DNA of 64,000 nt, taken from NCBI GenBank assembly GCA_039566865.1, contig CM076956.1:5405511-5469510 (forward strand), given 5' to 3'. Below the pieces are notes generated by a model, which saw only the letters and a list, made by a program, of their open reading frames with translations, was not told where the DNA came from and searched no databases. The translations under genes were made by a program, and so were the position numbers. This stretch comes from Aurelia coerulea. Taxonomy: Eukaryota > Cnidaria > Scyphozoa > Semaeostomeae > Ulmaridae. Below are positions 11,367-21,615 of the stretch, in pieces (within the stretch, counting starts at the first letter, position 1; each line of letters opens with the position of its first letter).

Positions 11367-11869
11367 CTCATTTTACAACCATACGCTGCTACCTGTGTGC
11401 ACAGAGGTATATTTGTGTCTGCGCACAGGCTAAGGTATCTTTGCTTTTGCTGTTTTTTTTTGGGATGGATTACTTTGTAAAATCTTTGGAAGCCTACAAC
11501 CTCCTCCCCAGGGTCTACTCCATCCCAAAATCCTAGACTGATTACAATTTGTCGTATATTTCACTCGTTTTTAACTCACGGACTACCAGTACGTGAGTCA
11601 TTACCATCGTTTGAAAAGTTCTTGGAATTGTCACATGGATATCTTGGATGGATATTCAATGCTACCCATAGAAAATATTCTCTTCGTGAACTCGAATGGC
11701 CTAGCGGTCGTCATAGGTTACTGTTGTTCAGTTGTCAATGCGAAGAAGACCAATTTGTAGGATTATTTAGGCCTAACTGGCATGAGCCCTTGTCTGTTTC
11801 TATGTTTCAAATGTTTTAGAAGAGGAACAAATGAACAGATGCGACTATTTTCGCAGACTATCTAGCAAT

Positions 11870-12520
11870 GCTGGGTGAGTCAGAAAAAAGTTCCCACTTT
11901 TGAAAATTCATAGCACCAAGAGTACTGAATAGATTGCAATGAATCAATATTTGCTTGACAGCCGAAAGATTGAAGTATTTTTGTGATTTTTCTAGCCTTC
12001 TTACGAACACTGGAAAAATTGGTAAATTCAAGTTTACAAAAACTTGATGGGGCTGCACGCAGGCTATTTGATCAAATCATAAAGGAATCCTCGCTCGGAA
12101 CAAGATAGAAAATGCAATTTCTCATGGGTGAGAGATATCGTCTGCACATTTATTACCATGGGATTGAAAATCTTTAGTATCTGTTTGAAAAGCTATGTCT
12201 TATTACTCTTGGGAGAGGTGAAACGCCCGTGCGTATTGTTCTGTAAGAGGAGAGTCCTAACGATAACAAGGGCTCAATTCAAAGCGATTAGCGATCACAG
12301 ACAAAGGAAATTCTCTCAACCAGTAATTCAAAACAAACAAATCTGCAAAATTTTCTCTGAAACCCAGGTAGCTAGCTCGCTCGCTGTGCATTCCAGAAAT
12401 TATTTTTAAGGGCAAACATGAGCATAGATCGAAAGAAGAAGGATATACTTACACATCTGCCGCGGGCATTTTATTTCTTTGGTCCAGAAGCTGAGCAGTG
12501 CATCGGCGTAGGGGGAGATA
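11870..12520. repeat. Mixed transposon remnants
   Basis: Bases 11,875-12,045 match an end of the AAAAAAGTTCCCACTTTTG family (see 60,852-61,454). Bases 12,035-12,063 carry a CTGCACGCAGGCTA end. Bases 12,270-12,500 match one arm of the foldback family at 30,779 and 35,762 (GACAAAGGAAATTCTCTCAA, then TTCCAGAAAT, then a GAAAGAAGAAGG segment). The pieces are nested and broken, and no gene is present. Confidence 0.55.
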
Positions 12521-12671
12521 AAATTTGGAGGGGCTGCCCGATAAAAAGTCCATTGTTTGAGAAAATTTTGCCCGACTTGAGGCAGATTTCTGCCCGATTA
12601 TGGCTGATTTTTACAAATTTTTCTGACGTTGGGGGGGCTGCAGCCCCCCCTGTCCCCCCGTCTCCTACGCC
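12505..12671. mobile_element. Short element with GGCGTAGG ends
   Basis: GGCGTAGGGGGAGA at the left and TCTCCTACGCC at the right are inverted. A GGGGGGGCTGCAGCCCCCCC self-complementary block lies next to the right end. It resembles the G-rich palindrome inside the 53,018-53,416 element. Confidence 0.5.
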
Positions 12672-13150
12672 TATGAGTAAATGTTTTGATAACACCCTAA
12701 AAAATAAGAGAATTGAATCGCCTAATTAGATACATGGTCTAAGCTTCTACTTTTCTACAACTAATTTCTATTTTACTAACAATTATAAAGATGACAATAA
12801 TAGTGACGATAAACGATAGTATGTAAATGAGGAGCTAAATTACGCATTGTAATCAGAATTTGGTAAGTTGCGTGGAGGTATTTCAATGAATTATCCATTT
12901 TGAGATTCGGTATGGATTTTCTGATCTCAACCTTTGCAATTCAATTCAATAAAGAAGTTTTTCCAGCAAGGCAGCAGTGATTGGCAGGCCTCGTTTCTGA
13001 GATTTTGAGGAAATGTCTGTGTTTTTCCTCAAGTCTGAAGCTCTAAAGCTCAAAACCAGGCAGTAGTGGGGCGTGTTGGGCGTGTTGCATTGCTCCTTGC
13101 GCAAAATCAAACTATTTATTCATCAAGAATCCTGCAAAAACAAGTTAACT

Positions 13151-13816
13151 ATGAGCAATTTGGGAACTTTACCTGAGCTGGTTGTCCAGCGAATTGGCGA
13201 GTTTTTGGCCGTTGTTGACTATTGCCGTTTGAGGCAGACCTGTCGCCACCTACACGCCAGTTTGTCCAAGCTTAGACGCTTTGTAATCAAGGGTCGACAC
13301 TTCGACTTCCACATGAGTCAGGATACGAGGGATACAGGGCATTATTGTCCTAAAAGATGGTTCGACAGCCCTCCTCTTCCAGGACGGGTTAAAGTATGGG
13401 TGCAATTGATGAGGGGTGATGAAATGATAGCTGAGAAGACAAACATATTTGGATTTGCACCCCACGATTGGCAGAATGCGGAAGCTACGATCAATGGCCA
13501 CAACTTGATAAATTTGTCAAAGAAAGGCGATTTTTATCGATTTATGAGAAATGCTGGAGGAGGTGGTGGTCATATTCTTCAAGTTGAAAACTTCCAAGCA
13601 ACTTTGATTTGTCATTCTTTGGGTTTGGATGATGAAGCACCTTCAAATGAACATCAGTATGAGTCTGGAATCAACTGGCAATTGGATGAATTGAGTAGAG
13701 TTGGAGCAGTCCAGACTCCTCCGCCGTCTCGCCGTCCATGGCTTTACCATGAACATAAGATCCTTTTGGATGATTACAAAGTCCGTCCTGAGCTAAGCAA
13801 GCATAAGAAAATCTGA
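13151..13816 (+). CDS. F-box protein B (subtype 2) with internal in-frame loss
   Basis: A 221-residue single-exon ORF with its start placed at ATG 13,151, because the sequence just upstream (CAAGAATCCTGCAAA, then TTAACT) is conserved before the start of gene D and the two N-termini align. The F-box is at residues 4-46 (GTLPELVVQRIGEFLAVVDY, then CRHLHASLSK). The C-terminal domain keeps HYCPKRWFDSPPLPGRVK, FGFAPHDW, GDFYRFMRNAGGGGGH and a closing strand. However, the roughly 19-26 residues that separate PGRVK from VWxQLMRG in genes A, C and D are missing, with the frame kept (junction near 13,394). A 50-residue charged, proline-containing tail follows, as in D. Loss of a central strand may impair folding. 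Reading is otherwise open. Confidence 0.82.
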   Translation: MSNLGTLPELVVQRIGEFLAVVDYCRLRQTCRHLHASLSKLRRFVIKGRHFDFHMSQDTRDTGHYCPKRWFDSPPLPGRVKVWVQLMRGDEMIAEKTNIFGFAPHDWQNAEATINGHNLINLSKKGDFYRFMRNAGGGGGHILQVENFQATLICHSLGLDDEAPSNEHQYESGINWQLDELSRVGAVQTPPPSRRPWLYHEHKILLDDYKVRPELSKHKKI

Positions 13817-14164
13817 AAATTGATTTCTTCATAACCCCAAATGATCGTTGATGCTGTTTTTAGCTACAGTCAGAGAGATGAGTGTTGCTGCTAAAGTCGC
13901 CTTCAATAGAAAATCAAGCGCCTTGTATGTCTCAAATTAGATGTCATGTGAGATTTCCGATAATGCAAAATTACTTATGTTTATGCAGAACCCTGCAGAA
14001 TGTTTCTATTCGCGGGCATCTAGTTTGAGACAAGCAGTCACGAAAATAACCTCTGTGCAGAATCATATGCATGAAGATGTTTTGGTTCAGTGTGATCACG
14101 TGCCTTCCCCCAGTCAATGGGGCCATTGTTTGCTGGAATTCTGCACCTTTCCTCTCAACTTCAC

Positions 14165-14345
14165 CTGCAACGTTTGCATCCGTAGCTGTGTAGGAGGACG
14201 GTCCTTCTACCTTCGGTGATGCTGCGAATTCTAGCCTCTGTGCAGGCCGCCGGTTACATCATCCCCCAAGGTTGACTTATTTGCATAATGAATACTATCA
14301 ATAAGTGGCTAATGATGCGTTCGTTCTAGAAAACGATTGTTTTAA
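14165..14345. repeat. Inverted partner of 11,022-11,150
   Basis: It contains the complement of the 11,022-11,150 segment, including TTCTAGAAAACGATTGTTTT, split by an inserted block that starts TAGCCTCTGTGCAGG (14,229). The remaining bases between gene B and gene C (13,817-15,770) hold this, a tetranucleotide tract and no recognised gene. Confidence 0.55.
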
Positions 14346-14599
14346 CATCATTAAGCTGCTAATGAAGTCAAGAACGTGCCAATTCTGAGTAAATTTGTTG
14401 TTGTGCCAGGGTAAACATCATGGTGATTTATCCATCTTACGGTGTCAAATCTGTCTAACATGAAATAAGCCGACGTCAAATGTTGCTATAGGATCGCGGG
14501 AAACTTCTGTCTTGCATGCGCTTTCTGTGCGCTTTCTTTACTTCAGTGCCAATTAGCAGAGATAAAACGTTAATTAATTGTTTTAACGAGCGTGACGGA

Positions 14600-14637
<38 letters not shown>

Positions 14638-14668
14638 GACTTTCTGACTTTCTGACTTTCTGACTGAC
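14600..14668. repeat. (CTTT)n then (CTTTCTGA)n microsatellite
   Basis: Nine or ten TTTC units (14,601-14,637) pass into four units of an eight-base TTTCTGAC derivative. It is low-complexity DNA, and the lysine-rich ORFs over it are artefacts. Confidence 0.95.
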
Positions 14669-15779
14669 ATCGGAGCCCCTTCTTAGATTACAAAGGACTT
14701 TGTAATCAAAAACGGTTGCTTCGTGGAGCCAGAAGGGGTAGAGCCATTGGAGGGCCCACCACCTCCTGACTCCCTTCCCCGGCAGCCGCACTTTAGTTAT
14801 TTTTTTTGACCTCATGCTTGTCCACTATTTCCCTGAGAAAGGGGTATGGATTCAAATCTTATCTGGGACATAGAATTCAAAAATAGGGGTTATATTTTGA
14901 AAAATGAATCAGAGATTCCCAGGAATAGGCTACCAAATTTATCACTAATCATTCTATCACTAAGAAGGTAAAAGTTAAGCATAACTCTACTGTAACAGTG
15001 TACCGGAATGATTTAAGCACTTTCAACATGCACAAATCGTAAATCGAATTTAGATCACTCAGTATCAGGCCAGATCTATGTATTGCAATGTACTGTATTG
15101 AAACTGTAATGATATTAGTTCCTATTCAGTTCATGATCATTTGTTCATATTCCCTCTTCTTATCTACTGACTAATGTCAGGGTGTTCATCTTTAGTGTTA
15201 AATTTGGAATGTATAACAAAATCGCCATTACAGGGATGTCAGTGATTCTATGACAAAGGGGTGATATTTTCCCATAGAGTCGGAGAAAGGGGGTTAATTT
15301 GAAAGGTTCCATCAGAGATAGGGGGTATGAAGTAGATTCTATGGACAAGCATGATATACACCAGGTAATAGGAGTGCAGGTGCCGGGCTCCCTTCTACCG
15401 CGTCGATATTATATTTATGACTCTTGGGGTGACAGAGGACGAAGGCGAGGGGAGACAAACTACACCTCCCCCTCCTCATGTAGCCTCCTGTACGTATTGA
15501 CGAACCCCCTGCGTCCGGGGGCTGGAACACACCCCCTCGGGGACACATTGATTGCGAATTAAAGGTTGCTTTGTTGTTGTTGCAGAATGACAATGTAGTC
15601 AATTTTGGGGATTCCCTGATATCTTCCCTTCCGTGATCAAATATCTTTGTTGCTTTGCTGTTTGCAGTTGCTATGTATGCTGTTTCGCATCGAGAAGAGG
15701 GAAGTTCTGCAACTTTTACTACAACATCAAGCGTTTCTAGATGGTCATTTGAAAGTGTAAGTCTAGGAAATACATGTTG

Positions 15780-16313
15780 ATGATGAGTTTGGAAACCTTA
15801 CCTGAGCTTGTTGTTGAGAGGATCTGTAAATTTCTTAGCGTGAATGACTTAGGCCGTTTTACACAAACCTGCCGACGCCTTCATTCCATTGTGCCTAAAC
15901 TAAAAGATTTGGTCATAAAGGGGGAGGACTTCAGCATAAATCAAGGAAGACAAGATCAACATTATTGCCCTAAAATGTGGTTCGACAGCCCTGCTTTACC
16001 TGGACAGGTTAGATCTATGAAAGTGTCTATCAAGTGGAAAGATCAAGGCTGGGGAAACAGGAAAGGTCAAGTCTGGATGCAGCTGATGAGGGGTGACGAC
16101 AAAATAGCTGAGAAGAAAACTATCTTTGGGATTGCACCACACAAATGGACAGAAGAGGCGGCGAGGGTAGAGGATCATGACTTGTTGAAGTTGTCCAAGA
16201 AGGGTGATTTTTATCGATTTATGCGAAATACTGGGGGAGGTGGGGGCCATAGTCTGAAAGTGAAAAACTTCAAAGTATTTTTAATTTGGCAGTCTTTGGA
16301 TTTGGATGAATAA
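15780..16313 (+). CDS. F-box protein C (subtype 1)
   Basis: A single-exon ORF of 177 residues from ATG 15,780, the codon aligned with the second ATG of gene A; an in-frame ATG at 15,774 would add two residues. The F-box is LPELVVERICKFLSVNDL followed by GRFTQTCRRLH, nearly the same as gene A. The second domain has HYCPKMWFDSPALPGQVRS, WKDQGWGNRKGQVWMQLMRG, FGIAPHKW, GDFYRFMRNTGGGGGH and VKNFKVFLIW. Like A it stops soon after the last strand (QSLDLDE). It is likely an SCF substrate adaptor (inference from the F-box). It lies only 0.8 kb upstream of gene D, and together they mirror the A-B pair. Confidence 0.87.
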   Translation: MMSLETLPELVVERICKFLSVNDLGRFTQTCRRLHSIVPKLKDLVIKGEDFSINQGRQDQHYCPKMWFDSPALPGQVRSMKVSIKWKDQGWGNRKGQVWMQLMRGDDKIAEKKTIFGIAPHKWTEEAARVEDHDLLKLSKKGDFYRFMRNTGGGGGHSLKVKNFKVFLIWQSLDLDE

Positions 16314-16628
16314 GTACCCTCTTCACCGCCATGTGGAACTGTACAATGCTCAAGTAAAGATTCTTGTGTACTTCTATAAAACAGAAATATCTGATTGCAA
16401 AAATTGTTTTAGATCCGTACACCTCAGGTCATCCTGGACCAAGATTAACAGTGACGCTACGGAGGAGACAACAGAAAGGTCCTTTCCTTCTACCATATTT
16501 AGCGGAAATAAAAATAGGTATGTGATTATTTGTAATTCGGAAATTCATTTTCTGTCTCATCATGAACAAACCACAAGGTTGGAAAATTCAAAGATTGGAA
16601 AGCTCAAAATGTCAAATATCACAAATCC

Positions 16629-16669
16629 TAGCCTGGGTGCAGCCTCAACTGGCGGCTGCACGCAGACTA
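16629..16669. repeat. 41-bp palindromic remnant
   Basis: TAGCCTGGGTGCAGCC faces GGCTGCACGCAGACTA across a short loop. The ends match the 153-247 element. The flanks are similar (CAAATCC and CAAATTCC) but not an exact duplication. Confidence 0.55.
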
Positions 16670-17108
16670 CAAATTCCATGTTGCACCAAGATAATTGGTT
16701 ATTGGTAACAACCCCTTATTAGTAACAGCCCGTAATCAGTCAAGTAGTGAATTTTTTTGCAGTCCATGTTGCAGTTGAGCAATAACATTGTAGACAATGA
16801 TAAGGATGATAGTATAGAGCATTTAAATCACATCATTATTATATTTATTAAATTTATATATCTTTCCGTTAGTAGATCATAGCCCTGTTCTACTTGATCA
16901 TTTCACTTAATTCTTAATTTCCAATTTGCATTGGATTGCATTGGATTCCCCCCGCCCACGTTTTTCCTCAACTGGGAACTAACTCATTTTGTTTTCGCTC
17001 GAAGCCAGAGAGTGCAGCGTGCGTGTTGCATAGCTCCTTGCTCAAAACCATTTATGCAGGCGCCCATCTAACTTCAAGAATCCTGCAAAGTGCAAAGACA
17101 AATTAACT

Positions 17109-17897
17109 ATGAGCAACTTTGCCACTTTACCTGATCTGGTTGTCCAGCGAATTGGCGAATTTTTGGCCCTCGTTGACTATTGCCATTTGAGGCAGACGTG
17201 TCGTCATCTACACGCCAGTTTATCCAAGCTAAGACGCTTTGCAATCAAGGGTCCACACATTGACCTTCACAGCCTAGTATGTCAGGAAAGTGAGGAAACG
17301 AGGAACGCAGAAATTGAGCAGAGTGAGGAACCGATGAATATTACAGGACATTATTGTCCTAGAAGATGGTTCGACAGCCCTCCTCTTCCAGGACGGGTTA
17401 AATCTATCACGGTGTCCATGAAATGGATCGCATTAGGAAAGGTATTTGAACATCATGAGTATGTAGAAAGGAACGGTGAAGTCTGGATGCAATTGATGAG
17501 GGGTGATGGAATGATAGCTGAGAAGACAAACATATTTGGAATTGCACCCCCTGTATCTTGCGGTTGGCATGATGCGGAAGCTACGATCAATGGCCACGAC
17601 TTAATATATTTGACAAAGAAAGGCGATTTTTATCGATTTATGAGAAGTGTTGGAGGAGGTATGGGACCCTCTAGGGGTCATTATTTTCCAATGAAAGACT
17701 TCGAAGCAACTTTGATTTGTCATCCTTCTGATTTGGACGAAGAAGTACCTTCTTCACCTTCAAATCTATATAAACCTGCAATCGACTGGCAATGGGATGA
17801 AGTAGTTTCCCCCTCCCCTCCTCCGCTACCCTCTTTTCTCTCAGATGAAGATGAATCGGTAATTGAATATAGGTTTCTTTGTTGTTGCAGAATTTAA
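17109..17897 (+). CDS. F-box protein D (subtype 2)
   Basis: The ORF is 262 residues from ATG 17,109. The F-box is ATLPDLVVQRIGEFLALVDY followed by CHLRQTCRHLHASLSK. An acidic insertion (about residues 57-80, ESEETRNAEIEQSEE) precedes HYCPRRWFDSPPLPGRVKS. Then come a central strand region (SITVSMKWIALGK), GEVWMQLMRG, FGIAPP, GDFYRFMRSVGGGMG and an ATLIC strand, and a serine/proline and acidic tail. The last residues (YRFLCCCRI) read through what looks like a 3' splice site (GTTTCTTTGTTGTTGCAG, 17,873-17,890) that is conserved downstream of gene B at 15,565-15,583. The true C-terminus may therefore be spliced. D is the best intact subtype-2 copy. Confidence 0.83.
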   Translation: MSNFATLPDLVVQRIGEFLALVDYCHLRQTCRHLHASLSKLRRFAIKGPHIDLHSLVCQESEETRNAEIEQSEEPMNITGHYCPRRWFDSPPLPGRVKSITVSMKWIALGKVFEHHEYVERNGEVWMQLMRGDGMIAEKTNIFGIAPPVSCGWHDAEATINGHDLIYLTKKGDFYRFMRSVGGGMGPSRGHYFPMKDFEATLICHPSDLDEEVPSSPSNLYKPAIDWQWDEVVSPSPPPLPSFLSDEDESVIEYRFLCCCRI

Positions 17898-17936
17898 AGC
17901 TAGAATCTTGAATCTTACCCAATTTTGGGGATTCCC

Positions 17937-18068
17937 TAGACTGATTACAATTCGTCGTAAATTTCGCTCGTTTTTTATAATGTTGACTTTACGAGCAATT
18001 CCATTCAATTCAATAAGTAATTCTACTCAATAGCGAGCGAAAACTAGGGACGAACTGTAATAAGTCTA
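17937..18068. mobile_element. 132-bp MITE, 9-bp TSD, with empty site nearby
   Basis: The ends are TAGACTGATTACAATTCG and complement CGAACTGTAATAAGTCTA. It is flanked by GGGATTCCC at 17,928-17,936 and 18,069-18,077. The paralogous segment downstream of gene B (about 15,601-15,625) contains the uninterrupted sequence TTTTGGGGATTCCCTGATAT, so the insertion followed the unit duplication or hit only one copy. Confidence 0.92.
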
Positions 18069-18149
18069 GGGATTCCCTCCCTGATTTCTGATTTGAGATT
18101 TTCATTCCCATTCAAAGGCCAAGTACATGATGTTTAATGTACTGTTTAC

Positions 18150-19292
18150 TTAAGGTAACTCTGCTTTCCGCTCTAGTGCACAGCGAAATGCCGTTTCGCA
18201 AAACCACTCTCCTCAGAAAACAGTCAATTTCTCCAATATTATTCGGCCTATCGAAAAGCAGTAAAAAGGATGTTGTTCTGTATAATCTGGGCAATCGAAA
18301 GATGTATAAATCACAATGTTTCCGTCAACCCTGGTTTCGCAAATCCTAGTTCAAATCTTTTTGCTAATTTCAGAAAAGTGGATTTATCTCCAAAACTACT
18401 CGAAAAATGTTCGATTTTTTTTCGTTCCATCTTTAGCTAGGTTGTTCATCTACAACTTTGCCAAGTCTGATTGAAAAAGCTAGGCTAGATTTCCTGCAAT
18501 CGAATTTCGTATTTCTGTTTACTTTTCGACTGCGAAATGGAGAAACCTTGGTCAACAGATTACCATGCTATGAAGCACGCTTGCAAAAGCTCAGGCTTGA
18601 AATAACTTTCAGAAGTTTTTCCATTGGCAAACAAATGAACGTCATCTTTTGGGAATACCATACGCAGGTCTCAAAAGACATCCTTAGTGCGCTTGTAAAA
18701 GTATCATTTGCATCTATTGATTAAAAATTACTGATTTTTACCAGCAACTTCACGAAACCATGCTTTGGGTGTCTTTCGAGACTTTCGTAAGCATTCACAT
18801 GAGCATAGATCTTAGATCAAGAACTAATTTTTTTGCAAAAACATTCTACGGGCGTTCAAATCGTTCTGCATGGGCTAAACTGTTGACTAACGCTTTTTCC
18901 CTTCGATGTCGAAAGGTAAACAGAAATGTAAAATTCGATTGCAGGAAATCTAGCCTAGCTTTTTCAATCAGACTTGGCAAAGTTGTAGATCAACTACTTA
19001 GCTAAAGATGGAGCGAAAAAAAATCGAAACTTTTTCGAGTAGTTTTGGAGGTAAGTAAATCCACTTTTCTGAAATCAGCAAAAAGATTTGAGCAAGGATT
19101 TGCGATGCCAGGGTTGATGGAAAGATTGCGATTTATACATCTTTCGATTGCCCAGATTATACAGAACAACATCCTTTTTACTGCTTTTCGATAGACCGAA
19201 TAATATTGGAGAAATTGACTGTTTTCTGAGGAGAGTGGTTTTGCGAAACGGCATCTCGCTGTGCACTAGAGCGGAAAGCAGAGTTACCTTAA
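18150..19292. mobile_element. 1.14-kb foldback element flanked by TTAA
   Basis: The arms are about 430 bp (18,154-18,590 and 18,850-19,288) and nearly perfect at their outer parts. The ends are GGTAACTCTGCTTTCCGCTC and its complement, bounded by TTAA on both sides (18,150-18,153 and 19,289-19,292). The paired ORFs that read LVHSEMPFRKTTLL on opposite strands are simply the two arms. TTAA targets are used by piggyBac and Kolobok transposases, so this is probably a non-autonomous relative of one of these (inference). Confidence 0.85.
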
Positions 19293-19389
19293 TACAGCTA
19301 TTGACGGGTAAATAAACAGAGCAGAATAACATAAAAAACAATACGTATAATAAACAAAATGCTGCAAAAGCGACAAAAAGAGGAAATAT

Positions 19390-19690
19390 AATGATGAGTA
19401 CACTCTTTTTTATAAGAATACTTTAAATTTTGTCCAGCCTCTATTTACCAAAGGAATTTTCGTTTTGAGCCTGAATAGTATTCTTATTTTTGTAAACTTT
19501 TGTAATCTGCAACTCTAATTTTCCCAGGTCACCCAAAAATATTTTGGCGCTATGCAGTTATAACAAAAGTAATGTTTAGACACTGTTTTGGGTGTTTAGA
19601 ATTTGGAAGCCCTTCTAACTCATAACAAAGTTTTAGTAATAAAAATGTCCTGAAATGTTAAAAACTACCAGCCCTTGACCTTATAATAAA
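19390..19690. repeat. Diverged copy of the 3,510-3,790 repeat
   Basis: The segments around GCAGTTATA, TTTAGACACTG and GGAAGCCCTT match those at 3,640-3,715 in order and orientation. It is non-coding. Confidence 0.45.
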
Positions 19691-19768
19691 CATGAGTGTA
19701 TTGCACCAAACTGTATCTGATATTTATGTAGTTATGTTACTGTTTGTTTATATGGTAATTAATGTCAG

Positions 19769-19901
19769 CGAGGGGCGTAGCACTCTTCAAAAATCTCGTA
19801 CGCCCGTGGCAAAAATCCTTTTGTTTTTCAAGAAAAATCCCTAAAAATCCTAATGTTTAAAAAATCTCGTACGCTTTTACGGAAGAGTGATACACCCCTC
19901 G
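19769..19901. mobile_element. 133-bp MITE with CGAGGGGYGTA ends
   Basis: CGAGGGGCGTAGCACTCTTC faces its near complement GAAGAGTGATACACCCCTCG. Internal AAAATCTCGTACGC copies are also repeated. Confidence 0.75.
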
Positions 19902-20008
19902 AAGGTCAGAGGTTTTCTTGGCCTTTATACCTATTTATAAAGAATAATAAATAATAAAACCTTATTTCAAATTGTTTTATTATCTGTGTCATCCAAAACC
20001 TTGAACTC

Positions 20009-20335
20009 CCATGGGTATTGTGGACACAATTTGTGTCGATCGTGTCCACAATACCTGGCCTAAATGTTACTAAATGAATGAATGTATTTCTTTACCTTGC
20101 TCGTCTTCATTTCATGAGTATCTCTGCGCTTTTGCCTCGGCATTCATTCTTGCTTACTCAAGTTCGTAACGGCCTAAGATTTTTGAACAGTGCCGCGCTC
20201 TAAACTAGTTCCCAGCCCAGACGCGCATTCCTCCAACGACTCATCCTGAAATTTTGTTACAATATATGAAAAAGTAACATTTAGGCCAGGTATTGTGGAC
20301 ACGATCGACACAAATTGTGTCCACAATACCCATGG
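20009..20335. mobile_element. Inverted-repeat element, arms about 65 bp
   Basis: CCATGGGTATTGTGGACACA opens the left arm and its complement closes the element. Each arm is itself palindromic (TTGTGGACACAATTTGTGTC then the reverse) and ends in CCTGGCCTAAATGTTACT. The 195-bp centre is unique. Confidence 0.8.
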
Positions 20336-20437
20336 TACTCCACGAAAGAAGGAAAGGACTGATCACGAACAATTATTTTGTGATTTTTTATTGAACTGGT
20401 TGAAAGATCATGTTCACCATGAGTATGTCCACTTTAC

Positions 20438-20790
20438 ATGTATTTTTTATAAGAAACTGCCCATAAGAAACTGAACTCAACTCTCAGATCTCCAAAAAAT
20501 TAAGAAACTCCAGTGCTGGGAAAATATAGGTTAAGAAACTATTTAGCTTGATAAAGGAAATCCTTGGACATGTTTTTTACTTTACTTTCACTTGTTTCCT
20601 GTATCATATTACTAATGTGGTTGGGAAAGGCTTGAAAAACATTGTTTTGAAATGTTCACCAGGGCACATGAGCAAGAAGATTGTCATGGAACTTCGAAGA
20701 AACTCGTAAGAAACTCTGAGTACTCAAAATCAGATAATTTTAAGAAACTTTCAGTACTGGCCGAAATTCTTGGTTTCTTACAAACAAATT
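20438..20790. mobile_element. AAGAAACT-rich inverted-repeat element
   Basis: The ends are a TATTTTTTATAAGAAACTG-type left end and a TTTCTTACAAACAAA-type right end, with AAGAAACT scattered through it at least six times. It aligns throughout with the better-preserved copy at 50,925-51,288 (shared CTTGTTTCCTGTATCATATT and TTTTGAAATGTTCACNAGGG segments). Confidence 0.7.
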
Positions 20791-21570
20791 TGTTTAATGC
20801 TACGCTACGACCTTTGTTTGAAGCAGTTGTTGTTTGTGGTTTGTGAATGAACGTATGGGTGGATGAATGCATGGATTAAAATCAATGACGCACGGAGTTA
20901 CGTCATGCAAAATGTTTCTAACATCATTTTTGGAGGGATATTGAGCCACAATTTTCGCTGACGTCTCTGTGGCTCCTAAATTTGAAGTAATTTCGAGTGG
21001 GCAGTGAAGAGATCCATGCAAGATCGAAGGCAACCAAACCAGGAAGTTGGTGATGACGTGATCATAATTCTCAACCAGGAACTGATTTCTGGGGGCAACA
21101 ATTCCTTTTCTTTGTGCAAAATGAGATTTCCTCACTTTTCATCTCATCGATTGACGTAAACCCTGTTGTGCCTGGAATTTCAAGGATTAAAAATGCATGC
21201 CTTTTTTGATTATTTTTTACCATAAATTTAATCAAACGTAATGACTTTTGACAGGTCTTTGGACTTTCTGGAAACATTCAGAAAGATATACAAAATTTCG
21301 CAATATCATTAATGAAAAATTTGAAAATTTTCTCTTTCACGTATTTCTAATTCCTTCGGGCAAATTTTAATATTACGTTCGATCCTACGATCAAACTTTT
21401 TCGATAAAAAACATGTTTGAGAAAACTTTTACAGATCAACAACAAGTTACCATTTAGGTGATATCAAGATGATATCAAGGTGATATATATATTCTCTAAA
21501 TTCACACTCATTTGTTGTTGTTTTTTCGTCGTATTGCTGTGTTTCTGCCTTCAAATTTACCATTTAGGCC

Positions 21571-21615
21571 CGTATTTGCATGACCAACGAATAATTCGTT
21601 GGTCATGCAAATACG
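21571..21615. repeat. 45-bp perfect palindrome with two octamer motifs
   Basis: The arms are 22 bp around a single central base. Each arm contains ATTTGCAT/ATGCAAAT, the POU/Oct octamer. There are no flanking target duplications, so it could be a micro-element or a fold-forming regulatory sequence. See findings. Confidence 0.8.

Noticed and set aside
14476..14815. Lys/Arg/Glu/Ser-rich ORFs on the minus strand
   Set aside because: They translate the CTTT microsatellite.
16306..16722. 138-residue ORF overlapping the end of F-box gene C
   Set aside because: It starts in another frame within gene C, has no conserved motif, and runs through a transposon remnant.
18137..19341. Two similar ORFs (70 and 88 residues) on opposite strands, suggesting a small gene family
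   Set aside because: They are the two arms of the TTAA foldback element read on opposite strands.
20800..21277. Two overlapping minus-strand ORFs (111 and 68 residues) of balanced composition
   Set aside because: No recognised motif, no shared splice logic, and the frames break into each other. Not enough to call a gene.
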